Part shown: positions 44,771-52,882 of the stretch, piece by piece | Layout of the letters: each line of letters opens with the position of its first letter | How positions within the stretch are numbered: the first letter of the stretch is position 1 | Assembly: GCA_964245825.1 (NCBI GenBank) | Contig: CAXTNT010000002.1 | Coordinates: forward strand, 62,001-126,000 | DNA: 64,000 bases | Reading direction: 5' to 3' | Origin: CAJCIY01 sp964245825 | GTDB lineage: Bacteria > Actinomycetota > Actinomycetes > Mycobacteriales > CAJCIY01 | Notes under the pieces: model-generated | The model's database searches: none | What the model was told of the DNA's origin: nothing | Seen by the model: the letters and a program-made list of their open reading frames with translations, nothing else | Translations under genes and position numbers: made by a program

Positions 44771-45128
44771 CCACGCTCCCTCTCACCTCGTCCGCAGCCA
44801 GCAGGGCACCGTACCGGGCGGACCCTGGCGACGAACCCGCCCCGGGACGCCGCGCGCAGCCGTGCACAGCCCCGGCCCCGCCCGCCGATCCCGGTATGTG
44901 TGTCGAGAACAACAGAGAACCGACGTCGTCGTAGGGAGGTGACCTGCTGTGAACCGGCATGTGATTTCGCAGGTCCGGCACCGATGACGGGACGGGGACG
45001 AGCTGTGCACCGGGTCGCGGCGGTTGTGACCGGCCCGGTTCGATGGCGTGGCCGCGGCCGGGCCGGAGGTCGTCAAGCCCCGGTTTCCACAGACTTCTCC
45101 CCAGGCTGTGCACGCAGGCGGGAGGCAG
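44771..45128. other. dnaA-dnaN intergenic region, candidate oriC (left part)
   Basis: In many actinobacteria oriC lies between dnaA and dnaN. This gap is only 358 nt and has few recognisable DnaA boxes. The best is GTTTCCACA (about 45083-45091, one or two mismatches to TTGTCCACA), plus several CTGTGCAC-type sites near 44860, 45002 and 45106 that match 6 of 9 positions. The least GC-rich piece is at about 44890-44930. It also holds the dnaN promoter and leader. No gene is seen. Confidence 0.5.
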
Positions 45129-46601
45129 TTAGCCGCGGTTCTGCGTCTTGATCCGGCTGGTCAGCTCGGTCACCTGGTTGTAGACCGACCGGCGTTCGGC
45201 CATCAGGTTGCGGATCTTGCGCTCGGCGTGCATCACCGTCGTGTGGTCCCGGCCACCGAAGGCCTGGCCGATCTTGGGCAGGGACTGCTCGGTCAGCTCC
45301 CGGCACAGGTACATCGCGATCTGGCGGGCGTTGACCAGGACCCGGCTGCGCGAGGAGCCGCACAGGTCCTCGACGGTCAGCCCGAAGTACGCCGCGGTGA
45401 CGCCGATGATCGCGCCCGGCGTGATCTGCGACGCGCCGTTGTCGGGCATCAGGTCGCGGAGCACCACCTCCGCGAGGGAGACGTCGGTGGAGGCGCGGTT
45501 CAGGCTGGCGAAGGCGGTGACGCGGATGAGCGCACCCTCCAACTCCCGGATGTTGCGGTCGATGTGGCTGGCGATGTACTCCAGCACGTCCGGCGGGGCC
45601 GCCAGGTGCTCCTGGGCGGCCTTGCGCCGGAGGATCGCGATGCGCGTCTCGAGATCCGGGGGTGTCACGTCGGTCAGCAGCCCCCACTCGAAGCGTGACC
45701 GCATCCGGTCCTCGAGTGCGGACAACTGCTTGGGGCTGCGGTCGGAGCTGATGACGATCTGCTTGTTGGCGTTGTGGAGGGTGTTGAACGTGTGGAAGAA
45801 CTCCTCCTGGGTGCCTTCCTTGCCCTGCAGGAACTGGATGTCGTCGACCAGCAGGATGTCGATGTCCCGGTAGCGGCGGTGGAAGGCCGCCGCCTTGTCG
45901 TCACGGATCGAGTTGATGAAGTCGTTGGTGAACTCCTCGGAGCTCACGTAGCGCACGCGCAGGGTCGGGAACAGGTGCTGCGCGTAGTGCCCGATCGCGT
46001 GCAGCAGGTGCGTCTTGCCCAGCCCCGAATCGCCGTAGATGAACAGCGGGTTGTACGCCTTGGCGGGGGCCTCGGCGACGGCCACCGCCGCCGCATGGGC
46101 GAATCGGTTGCTCGAGCCGATCACGAACGTCTCGAACTGGTACTTCGGGTTGAGCCGAGCCGGCTCCGCGGGGCGCGGGGCGCCGCGCCCCGTGCCGGCG
46201 ACGAGGCGAGGACCGGTGAGCTCGGGGTCGGTCTCCTCCTCCTCTTCCTCGTCGTTGGCCGCCCCACTCGGCAGCGCCTCCACGGTGACCGCGACCTGGA
46301 CCTCACGACCGAGCTCGCCGGCGAGGGCGCGCGCGATCGCCCCGCGGAGCTTGGTGTCGAGCAGCTCCTTGGTGAAGTCGTTGGGGGCGGCGAGCAGTGC
46401 GGTGTCCTCGATCAGGGCCACCGGGCGGGTCAGCCGCAGCCAGGCGCGATCGGCGCCCGACAGGGCGTCGTCGGCGAGGCCGGCGAGGGCGCGGCGCCAG
46501 GCGGCCGTCAGGTCGTGGGTGTCGGCGCCGCCCGTCGACGACCCGTCGCCGACAGCGGACTCTGGTGCCCCGGTCGACTCGACCGGCTGTGACGTCGTCA
46601 T
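45129..46601 (-). CDS. dnaA: chromosomal replication initiator DnaA
   Basis: ATG at 46601 with GAGGG upstream; 490 residues. Domain I is at about 28-110 and a short acidic linker (a run of six Glu near 119) forms domain II. The AAA+ domain has Walker A GDSGLGKTH (Lys196), Walker B ILLVDDIQFLQGKEGTQEEF and sensor ISSDRSPKQL. The C-terminal DNA-binding domain includes GRDHTTVMHAERKIRNL. It binds DnaA boxes and opens the origin. Domain II is much shorter than in Streptomyces. Confidence 0.98.
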   Translation of the reverse strand: MTTSQPVESTGAPESAVGDGSSTGGADTHDLTAAWRRALAGLADDALSGADRAWLRLTRPVALIEDTALLAAPNDFTKELLDTKLRGAIARALAGELGREVQVAVTVEALPSGAANDEEEEEETDPELTGPRLVAGTGRGAPRPAEPARLNPKYQFETFVIGSSNRFAHAAAVAVAEAPAKAYNPLFIYGDSGLGKTHLLHAIGHYAQHLFPTLRVRYVSSEEFTNDFINSIRDDKAAAFHRRYRDIDILLVDDIQFLQGKEGTQEEFFHTFNTLHNANKQIVISSDRSPKQLSALEDRMRSRFEWGLLTDVTPPDLETRIAILRRKAAQEHLAAPPDVLEYIASHIDRNIRELEGALIRVTAFASLNRASTDVSLAEVVLRDLMPDNGASQITPGAIIGVTAAYFGLTVEDLCGSSRSRVLVNARQIAMYLCRELTEQSLPKIGQAFGGRDHTTVMHAERKIRNLMAERRSVYNQVTELTSRIKTQNRG

Positions 46602-46635
46602 GACCCTCGCTCGCCCACTTCCGACAGCCCAGCCC

Positions 46636-46656
46636 TCATCCACACCTTCATCCACA
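46636..46656 (+). promoter_or_regulatory. two tandem DnaA-box-like 9-mers upstream of dnaA
   Basis: TCATCCACA occurs at 46636-46644 and again at 46648-46656, each differing from TTATCCACA at one position, 12 bp apart (about one helical turn). A palindromic TGTGTGCACA and a weaker GGTCCACA lie to the right (about 46660 and 46756). These could serve dnaA autoregulation or be part of the origin on the rpmH side. Confidence 0.5.
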
Positions 46657-46805
46657 CCCTGTGTGCACAGCGGCGACGCACCGTCTCGACGGGCGACCGA
46701 ATCGGAGTGGGCGAGCCGCGACGCTAACAGCGTCCAGCCCTGTCAGTCGAGGCCGGTCCACAACCCGCCCCTCCCGCCGCCCGGGTGATGGTCGCCCGCC
46801 GCGTT

Positions 46806-46835
46806 TGACCGGCCGGGCAGCGCCCCGTTACCGTT
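46806..46835 (+). promoter_or_regulatory. likely rpmH promoter
   Basis: TTGACC at 46806-46811 and TACCGT at 46830-46835, separated by 18 nt, fit actinobacterial principal-sigma promoters (TTGACN and TANNNT). They lie about 70 nt before the rpmH start and point to it. Confidence 0.55.
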
Positions 46836-46907
46836 CAGACCTAGACGGCGTTGAACCGGCGACTGGCCGGCCTTCCCTGTGGCCGTCCTCGTCGTCCGGA
46901 GCCCTCG

Positions 46908-47045
46908 TTGAGCAAGCGCACGTACCAGCCGAACAACCGTCGCCGCGCCAAGACGCACGGGTTCCGGCTGCGGATGCGGACGCGCGCCGGCCGAGCCATC
47001 CTGTCCGACCGCCGGCGCAAGGGCCGCGCCGAGCTCTCCGCCTGA
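46908..47045 (+). CDS. rpmH: ribosomal protein bL34
   Basis: 45 residues, SKRTYQPNNRRRAKTHGF through to GRAELSA, a complete and highly conserved bL34 of the large ribosomal subunit. The only start at the conserved position is TTG (46908), with GGAG about 7 nt upstream; an upstream in-frame TTG at 46851 would add a 19-residue non-conserved extension. First gene of the rightward rpmH-rnpA-yidD-yidC-jag-rsmG-parAB cluster. Confidence 0.95.
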   Translation: MSKRTYQPNNRRRAKTHGFRLRMRTRAGRAILSDRRRKGRAELSA

Positions 47046-47077
47046 GCGCGGCTCGGTGGGGTGAAGCGACGTCAGTC

Positions 47078-47455
47078 ATGCTCCCGCGGGCTTCCCGGCT
47101 GCATCGTGGACCGGACATCTCCGGCGTCTCGCGACAGGGTTCGCGGGCGCGCGTCGGCGCCCTGTCCGTGACGGTACGTAGTCGTCGGCCTGGCCTGAAT
47201 GACGCGGCGGTCTCGACGTCGGCCACGGCGCGAGCCTGCGTCGTCGTCGGGCGCCCGGTCGGTTCCGCGGTCGTCCGCAACCGACAGCGCCGACGTCTCC
47301 GCCACCTGCTGGCGGAGGTGCTGCCCGACGTGTCCGCGGATCAGGACCTCGTCGTCCGCGCCGGCGCCGGCGTCGCGGAGCTGAGCACGCCCGCGTTGCG
47401 CGCCGCGCTCGTCCACTGCCTCGACCGCGCCCAGCAGCGGGAGCGCCACCGGTGA
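47078..47455 (+). CDS. rnpA: ribonuclease P protein component
   Basis: ATG at 47078; 125 residues, MLPRASRLHRGPDISGVSRQ. The signature VGSAVVRNRQRRRLRHLL holds the RNR motif that binds RNase P RNA. It helps mature tRNA 5' ends. It overlaps the yidD start by 4 nt (GTGA). Confidence 0.95.
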   Translation: MLPRASRLHRGPDISGVSRQGSRARVGALSVTVRSRRPGLNDAAVSTSATARACVVVGRPVGSAVVRNRQRRRLRHLLAEVLPDVSADQDLVVRAGAGVAELSTPALRAALVHCLDRAQQRERHR

Positions 47456-47778
47456 GCCCGACCCGACGCAATCAGACCGCCGGCCTGCTGGCGCGCGTCC
47501 TAGGGGCCCTGGTGCGCTGCTACCGGCTCTTGCTCAGTCCGATGCTGACGCCGCGGTGCCGGTTCGAGCCGTCGTGTAGCAGCTATGCGCTCGAGGCCCT
47601 GGATACCCACGGCGCCGGGCGCGGATCGTGGCTCGCCCTGCGCCGGCTGGCCCGGTGCCAACCGTTGTCTCGCGGCGGCTGGGACCCCGTACCCGCCGCT
47701 GCGCTGCCTCGGCCGGCCGACCACGCAGTCCTCCGCACCGCCGCGGTGACCCGTGGAGGTGCTTCGTGTTCACGCTGA
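47452..47778 (+). CDS. yidD: membrane protein insertion efficiency factor YidD
   Basis: GTG at 47452; 108 residues. Conserved core CYRLLLSPMLTPRCRFEPSC followed by SSYALEALDTHG and CQPLSRGGWDPVP. YidD is an amphipathic membrane-associated protein that helps YidC-dependent insertion. The C-terminal tail (after DPVP) overlaps the first codons of yidC. Confidence 0.93.
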   Translation: MSPTRRNQTAGLLARVLGALVRCYRLLLSPMLTPRCRFEPSCSSYALEALDTHGAGRGSWLALRRLARCQPLSRGGWDPVPAAALPRPADHAVLRTAAVTRGGASCSR

Positions 47779-48836
47779 GCTGGCTCTACAACTTCGTCGC
47801 CCGCGCCATTGTGGTCATCCACTCGGGCCTGCGCCACGTGGTGGGCGAGAACGGCTGGGCCTGGGCGCTGTCGATCATCGTGCTGGTGGCCGCGGTCCGT
47901 CTCGTGCTGATCCCGATCTTCGTGAAGCAGATCAAGACGCAGCGGACGATGCAGGTGATGCAGCCGAAGGTCAAGGAGCTGCGGGAGAAGTACAAGAACG
48001 ACAAGCAGAAGCTCAACGAAGAGATGATCAAGCTCCAGAAGGAGCACGGCAACCCGCTGCTGGGCTGCCTCCCCACGGTGCTGCAGATCCCGCTGTTCCT
48101 GTCCCTGTACCGGGTGATGAACGGCTTCTCACCCAAGTCGGTGTCCGACCTCACGACGGCGCAGAAGACGATCGCCCAGGGGTTCGACGGGTACTACCCG
48201 ACGCACCTGAACGGCCTGTCCGTCGCCCAGGCCGACCAGATCGCCCACGCCAAGATCTTCGGCGCCTCGCTGGCCACGTCGCTGCTGTCGAAGAAGGCGA
48301 CGCTGGACCTGCTCGGCGGCAACGCGGCGACCACGAAGATCGTCGCGATCGTGCTCATCATCGTGATGGCGGTGACGACGTACGTCACCCAGCGGCAGAT
48401 CATCGGCCGCAACGGCCCAGCCGCCGACCCGAGCCAGGCCATGACGCAGAAGCTCCTGCTGTACGCCTCACCGCTGGCGCTCGCGGTGTTCGGCATCCGG
48501 ATCTCGATCGGCGGACTGCTCTACTGGTTCACGACCAACTTCTGGAGCATGGGGCAGCAGTTCATCGTCATTCGGCGGATGCCGCCTGTGGTCGGCGTCG
48601 GCGCGGCCGGCGGCAGTGCGGCCGGACCGCCTGCCAAGCCGCCGGGGGGCAGCAGCCCGCCCAAGCTCGGTAGGGGTGCCCGGCGCACGCCGCCACCCGT
48701 GGAGCCACCGGTCGCGCCGCGCATGATCCAGCAGCGCGTTCCCGAGACGGGCTCGGGCAGCCGCCCGCCCGTCAAGGCGCAGCGGGGCGGGTCCGCCTCC
48801 CGCCGTCGCAAGTCCCGACGCGGCGGCCGGCACTGA
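47766..48836 (+). CDS. yidC: membrane protein insertase YidC
   Basis: GTG at 47766 with GGAGGTG just upstream; 356 residues. YidC/Oxa1 core with helices at about 5-25, 30-55 (containing the conserved Arg in AAVRLVLIPIFVKQ), a cytoplasmic helical hairpin (KVKELREKYKNDKQKLNEE), then helices including LLGCLPTVLQIPLFLSLY and a C-terminal pair. The last 80 residues are basic and Pro/Gly/Arg-rich, likely contacting ribosomes. It inserts membrane proteins with or without SecYEG. Confidence 0.96.
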   Translation: MFTLSWLYNFVARAIVVIHSGLRHVVGENGWAWALSIIVLVAAVRLVLIPIFVKQIKTQRTMQVMQPKVKELREKYKNDKQKLNEEMIKLQKEHGNPLLGCLPTVLQIPLFLSLYRVMNGFSPKSVSDLTTAQKTIAQGFDGYYPTHLNGLSVAQADQIAHAKIFGASLATSLLSKKATLDLLGGNAATTKIVAIVLIIVMAVTTYVTQRQIIGRNGPAADPSQAMTQKLLLYASPLALAVFGIRISIGGLLYWFTTNFWSMGQQFIVIRRMPPVVGVGAAGGSAAGPPAKPPGGSSPPKLGRGARRTPPPVEPPVAPRMIQQRVPETGSGSRPPVKAQRGGSASRRRKSRRGGRH

Positions 48837-48924
48837 CCGTGCGCCACAACCATCTCGGACCGGCGCCGCGGCGCGCACCGGCCCGCCGGCTGCGGCCGGC
48901 TGACGAGCGCCACCAGGAGGAACA

Positions 48925-49512
48925 GTGACCGAACTCGGCGTCACCAGCCCAGCGGAGGGAACTGCCGAGACCGACCCGGCGGACACCGTTGCGGCACCCG
49001 AACCGGGCGACTCCGTTGCGGCGCCCGACCCCGAGGCCGCGCCCGCCGCTGCCGCGGTGACGCTCGAGCAGGAGGGTGAGGTCGCCGCCGACTACCTCGA
49101 GGAGTTGCTCGACATCTGCGACCTCGACGGTGACCTGGACCTGGACGTGGAGGGCGACCGGGCCGTGGTGGCGATCGTGGGCGCCGGGTTGTCGGAGCTC
49201 GTCGGTGACAAGGGCCGGGTGCTCGACGCGCTGCAGGAGCTGACCCGCCTCTCCGTGCTGGCCCGTACCGGCCAGCGCAGCCGGCTGATGCTGGACATCG
49301 CGGGCCACCGCGCTGCCCGCCGGGCCGACCTGACCACGCTCGGTACGACGACGGCGGAGGGCGTCGTCGCGAGTGGCGAGCCGACCCGCCTGGCTCCGAT
49401 GACCCCCTTCGAACGCAAGGTCGTGCACGACGCCGTCGCCGCGGTCGACGGGGTCCGCAGCGAGTCTGAGGGCGAGGAGCCGCACCGGCGCGTCGTCGTC
49501 CTGCCCGCTTGA
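48925..49512 (+). CDS. jag: Jag/KhpB-like RNA-binding protein (KH and R3H domains)
   Basis: GTG at 48925 with AGGAGG upstream; 195 residues. The N-terminal 45 residues are Ala/Pro/Glu-rich. The KH-like domain (about 55-120) contains LLDICDLDGDLDLDVEGDRA and GDKGRVLDALQELTRL. The R3H domain (about 122-195) has RSRLMLDIAGHRAARR and MTPFERKVVHDAV. It binds RNA and affects cell division and envelope homeostasis. Conserved after yidC. Stop overlaps rsmG. Confidence 0.93.
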   Translation: MTELGVTSPAEGTAETDPADTVAAPEPGDSVAAPDPEAAPAAAAVTLEQEGEVAADYLEELLDICDLDGDLDLDVEGDRAVVAIVGAGLSELVGDKGRVLDALQELTRLSVLARTGQRSRLMLDIAGHRAARRADLTTLGTTTAEGVVASGEPTRLAPMTPFERKVVHDAVAAVDGVRSESEGEEPHRRVVVLPA

Positions 49513-50159
49513 CGGTCGAGGTGGCAGCCGGCTCAGCCCTGCCGGCACCACCCGCGCCGCCGGCGGCAGCGGTGCTCTTCGGCGCCGCACTCCCGGGCGC
49601 CCGGGCGTACGCGGAACTGCTGTGCCGGGTAGGCATCGACCGTGGTCTGCTGGGTCCGCACGAGGCTGAGCGGATCTGGGACCGGCACCTGCTGAACAGC
49701 GTCGCCGTGGCCGGGCTGCTGCCGGCCGACGCCGGGATCGTCGACGTGGGCTCGGGCGCCGGGCTGCCCGGGATCGCGCTGGCCCTGGCGCGGCCCGACG
49801 TCCGTGTCACGTTGCTGGACTCTGCGCTGCGACGGATCGTGTTTCTGACGGAGGCGGTGGCGGAACTGGGGCTCGCCGACCGGGTGACCGTGCTGCGCGC
49901 TCGCGCCGAGGAGATATCGCGCGCCGAGGACGTGGTGGTGGCTCGCGCCGTCGCCGAACTGCCGCGTCTCGCTGCCTGGACGGCGGGCCTGGCGCGTCCC
50001 GGCGGAATGCTGCTCGCGATCCGCGGCGCCGGTGCCGAGGACGAGTTGGCGGCGACTGCGGCCGGCGTACGCCGGGCCGGCTGGCAGGATGCCGAGATCG
50101 TGACGCTCGAACCCGACGGCGTGAGCCCGATCCGCGTCGTCCGGGCCCGCCGCGGATGA
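49509..50159 (+). CDS. rsmG: 16S rRNA (guanine-527-N7) methyltransferase RsmG
   Basis: Start TTG 49509 overlaps the jag stop (TTGA); GTG 49521 is an alternative. About 216 residues. SAM-binding VDVGSGAGLPGIALALARP, LLDSALRRIVFLTEAV and ARAVAELPRLAAW. It methylates G527 of 16S rRNA; loss causes low-level streptomycin resistance in relatives. The start overlap and following ATGA overlap with parA show tight coupling. Confidence 0.95.
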   Translation: MTVEVAAGSALPAPPAPPAAAVLFGAALPGARAYAELLCRVGIDRGLLGPHEAERIWDRHLLNSVAVAGLLPADAGIVDVGSGAGLPGIALALARPDVRVTLLDSALRRIVFLTEAVAELGLADRVTVLRARAEEISRAEDVVVARAVAELPRLAAWTAGLARPGGMLLAIRGAGAEDELAATAAGVRRAGWQDAEIVTLEPDGVSPIRVVRARRG

Positions 50160-51028
50160 CGACGCCATACCAGCCGCCCACCCCCGTCCCGGATGCGGAC
50201 TCCCGTCTGGTTTCACGTGAAACCAGACCGGACCGCGGCACCCGCATCATCGCCGTGACCAACCAGAAGGGCGGTGTCGGAAAGACGACGACCGCCGTGA
50301 ACGTCGCCGCCGCCTGGGCGCTCGAGGGCCATCGCGTGCTTGCCCTGGATCTCGATCCACAGGGGAACGCCTCGACCGGCTTCGGTGTCGCCCATCCAGT
50401 CGGCACGCCGTCGATGTACGACGTCATCGTCACGGGCAGGCCGATCGCAGAGGTCGAACTCCGCGCACCGGAGTCACCCCAGCTCACGGTGGTGCCCGCC
50501 ACGGTGGATCTCGCCGGCGCCGAGGTCGAGATGGTGCCGCTGGTCGCCCGCGAGTCGCGCCTGCGCAGGGCGCTCACCACGTACCTGTCCGCGGCGGCCG
50601 CAGCACCCGACGTGGTAGTGATCGACTGCCCGCCGGCCCTGGGCCTGCTCACGGTCAACGCGCTCGTCGCCGCGACCGAGGTGTTGATCCCAATCCAGTG
50701 CGAGTATTACGCCCTCGAGGGGCTCGGCCAGCTGACTCGCAACATCGACCTCGTCCGGGCGCACCTCAACCCGACGCTCCAGTTGGGTGGCATCCTGCTG
50801 ACGATGTACGACGCCCGGACGCGGCTCGCCGAGCAGGTCGCCGCCGATGTGCGGGCCCACTTCGGCGCCACGGTCCTGGACACGGTCGTGCCGCGTAGCG
50901 TCCGGTTGTCCGAGGCTCCCAGCTACGGTCAGTCCGTGCTGGCCTACGACCCCTCCTCCCGGGGCGCGCAGGCGTACCTGGCCGCGGCCCGCGAGCTGTG
51001 GGCGCGCGGGGAGCGGGGCGGCGGATGA
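50156..51028 (+). CDS. parA: chromosome-partitioning ATPase ParA
   Basis: ATG at 50156 overlaps the rsmG stop; 290 residues. Deviant Walker A KGGVGKTTT (Lys43), Walker B VVIDCPPALGLL and conserved LDLDPQGNASTGFG. The first 30 residues are not part of the ATPase fold, and their codons contain a parS site (VSRET). It forms a nucleoid-bound gradient moved by ParB-parS. Stop overlaps parB (ATGA). Confidence 0.97.
   Translation: MTTPYQPPTPVPDADSRLVSRETRPDRGTRIIAVTNQKGGVGKTTTAVNVAAAWALEGHRVLALDLDPQGNASTGFGVAHPVGTPSMYDVIVTGRPIAEVELRAPESPQLTVVPATVDLAGAEVEMVPLVARESRLRRALTTYLSAAAAAPDVVVIDCPPALGLLTVNALVAATEVLIPIQCEYYALEGLGQLTRNIDLVRAHLNPTLQLGGILLTMYDARTRLAEQVAADVRAHFGATVLDTVVPRSVRLSEAPSYGQSVLAYDPSSRGAQAYLAAARELWARGERGGG
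50209..50224. promoter_or_regulatory. parS centromere-like site
   Basis: GGTTTCACGTGAAACC matches the consensus TGTTTCACGTGAAACA at 14 of 16 positions with the inner 14 bases perfect. It is the centre of a 24-bp perfect palindrome spanning 50205-50228. It lies inside the 5' end of parA, where ParB loading is expected close to the origin. No second site was noticed in the window. Confidence 0.85.
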
Positions 51029-51912
51029 GTCCGCGCGGTGGCCTGGGCAGGGGTCTCGGGGCGATCCTGCCGCCAGCGCCGGAGCCGGCCGCGGAGACCT
51101 CCGGGTCGTCGTACCAGGAGATCGCGCGCGAGCGGATCAGGCCGAACCCTCGGCAGCCGCGCACCGTCTTCGACGCGGACGCGCTGGCCGAACTCGTCGC
51201 CTCACTCCAGGCGGTGGGCATGCTCCAGCCGGTCGTCGTCCGCCCCCTCACTGCGCCGGACACCGAGGGGGCCACGTACGAGCTGGTGATGGGCGAACGC
51301 CGCTGGCGCGCGGCGGGCGTGGCCGGGCTGACGCACGTGCCGGCCATCGTGCGCGACACCGACGACCAGCACATGCTGCGTGACGCGCTGTTGGAGAACC
51401 TGCATCGGGCGCAGCTCAACCCCCTCGAGGAGGCGGCTGCCTACGCGCAGCTGCTCGAGGACTTCCAGGTCACCCACGAGGAGTTGGCCGGCCGGGTCGG
51501 CCGGTCGCGCTCGCAGGTGACCAACACGATCCGGCTGCTGGGCCTACCCCCGCAGGTGCAGCGGCGGGTGGCGGCAGGCGTGCTGAGCGCCGGGCACGCC
51601 CGGGCGTTGCTGAGCGTCGAGGACCCCGCCGAGCAGGACGCGCTCGCCACCCGCATCGTCGCGGAGGGCCTGTCGGTCCGGGCCGTCGAAGAGCTGGTCG
51701 TGCTGGGCCGGTCACCCGAGCGCACCCGGCGGGCCACGACCGCTGCCCGGGTGCCCGACCCGCGGGCGGCAGAGCTGGGCGCCCGGGTGGCGGACCGGCT
51801 CGACACCCGGGTCCGCGTCGAGGTCGGTCGTGGTCGGAGCCGGCTGGTGGTCGAAGCAGCGGACCTGGACGACCTGGCCCGCATCGTGGCGCTGATCGAG
51901 GAAGCCTCCTGA
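51025..51912 (+). CDS. parB: chromosome-partitioning protein ParB
   Basis: ATG at 51025; 295 residues. CTPase/ParB N-terminal domain with IRPNPRQPRTVFD, the box MGERRWRAAGVAGL and LLENLHRAQLNPLEEA. The helix-turn-helix ELAGRVGRSRSQVTNTIRLL binds parS. A C-terminal dimerisation domain ends ARIVALIEEAS. It clamps onto parS using CTP and stimulates ParA. The stop lies in one arm of a palindrome shared with the ddl stop. Confidence 0.97.
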   Translation: MSPRGGLGRGLGAILPPAPEPAAETSGSSYQEIARERIRPNPRQPRTVFDADALAELVASLQAVGMLQPVVVRPLTAPDTEGATYELVMGERRWRAAGVAGLTHVPAIVRDTDDQHMLRDALLENLHRAQLNPLEEAAAYAQLLEDFQVTHEELAGRVGRSRSQVTNTIRLLGLPPQVQRRVAAGVLSAGHARALLSVEDPAEQDALATRIVAEGLSVRAVEELVVLGRSPERTRRATTAARVPDPRAAELGARVADRLDTRVRVEVGRGRSRLVVEAADLDDLARIVALIEEAS

Positions 51913-51925
51913 CCAGAGGTCAGGA
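51907..51925. terminator. 8-bp perfect palindrome spanning the parB and ddl stop codons
   Basis: TCCTGACC (51907-51914) and GGTCAGGA (51918-51925) are exact complements around AGA. The parB TGA (51910-51912) lies in the left arm and the ddl TGA (51920-51922, minus strand) in the right arm. The symmetrical placement at a convergent junction with a 7-nt gap suggests a bidirectional terminator. Confidence 0.6.
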
Positions 51926-52879
51926 AGTTCGGGTCGCGGCGGCGGCGAGCAGGTCGCGGCAGACCACGCCGAGGTCACGGCCGGAGGCGCTCACCGCCAG
52001 CGGCAGCAGCGAGGTCTCGGTCATCCCGGGGGAGACGTTGGTGTCGAGGAAGTGGACCTGGCCGGTCAGGTCGACCCGCAGGTCGGTGCGCGAGAGGTCG
52101 CGCAGGCCGAGCGCGGCGTGCACGGCCAGTCCCACCCGCGCCACCTCGGCCGCGAGCGCGTCGTCGACCCGCGCCGGGCAGAAGAACTCCGTCGCCCCGG
52201 CGGTGTAGCGCGCGGCGTAGTCGTAGGTCCCGGAGTCCGGCGCGATCTCGACCGCCGGCAGGGCGATCGCCGACCCCGGCCCGTCGAGCTCCAGCACGGA
52301 CACCGCCAACTCCGCGCCCTCCACGTAGCGCTCGACCAGCGCGGTGTCGCCGTACGAGAAGCAGGTGACCATCGCCGCGGGCAGGTCGCGGACGTCGCGG
52401 ACCGCGGTTGCCCCGAGCGCCGACCCACCGGCCGCGGGCTTGACCATCAGGGGCAGGCCGAGGCGCGCGACGAGCAGGGCGAGCAGCGCGGGTGCCCCCA
52501 GCTCGCGGAAGGTGGCGTGCCCGACCGCGACCCAGTCCGGTGTGTTCACCCCGGCGCGACGCGCGAGCGCCTTCGCCGACGGCTTGTCGAACGCGGTCCG
52601 GCAGGCCGCTGGCGGGGTGCCGACGTACGGCACACCGGCGCAGTCGAGCACGGCCTGGACCGCGCCGTCCTCGCCGCTCCCCCCGTGCAGCGCGATGAAC
52701 ACGGCGTCCGGGCGATGGTCGGCGAGCAGGGCGAGCAGCCCGGCGTCGGCGTCGGCGAGCGTGGTGTCGACACCGACCCGTCGCAGTGCGTCCGCGACGC
52801 GGTGGCCGCTGCGCAGCGACACCTCGCGCTCGTAGGTCAGCCCGCCGGCCAGGACCAGCGCGCGGTTGAGCTCGGTCAC
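51920..52879 (-). CDS. ddl: D-alanine--D-alanine ligase family protein, 319 aa
   Basis: GTG at 52879 (VTELNRALVLAGGLTYEREV). ATP-grasp ligase of the Ddl type: Ser/His start motif REVSLRSGHRV, ALHGGSGEDGAVQAVLD, PAAGGSALGATAV (glycine loop), and the metal site LDTNVSPGMTETSLLPLA. It joins two D-Ala residues for peptidoglycan precursors. It is short compared with usual actinobacterial Ddl (about 360 aa) and sits next to an aminotransferase rather than in its usual locus, so it may be a second, specialised ligase. It is 3 nt after the aminotransferase stop. Confidence 0.85.
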   Translation of the reverse strand: MTELNRALVLAGGLTYEREVSLRSGHRVADALRRVGVDTTLADADAGLLALLADHRPDAVFIALHGGSGEDGAVQAVLDCAGVPYVGTPPAACRTAFDKPSAKALARRAGVNTPDWVAVGHATFRELGAPALLALLVARLGLPLMVKPAAGGSALGATAVRDVRDLPAAMVTCFSYGDTALVERYVEGAELAVSVLELDGPGSAIALPAVEIAPDSGTYDYAARYTAGATEFFCPARVDDALAAEVARVGLAVHAALGLRDLSRTDLRVDLTGQVHFLDTNVSPGMTETSLLPLAVSASGRDLGVVCRDLLAAAATRTS

Positions 52880-52882
52880 CGG

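Larger units (their letters stand above)
46602..46907. other. dnaA-rpmH divergent intergenic region, candidate oriC (right part)
   Basis: 306 nt between divergent dnaA and rpmH, holding both promoters and the two TCATCCACA boxes. Gene direction switches here: replication genes on the left run leftwards and genes on the right run rightwards, as expected around an origin. The longest frame across it has no start or family match. It is possible that the functional origin extends over dnaA to both sides. Confidence 0.45.
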
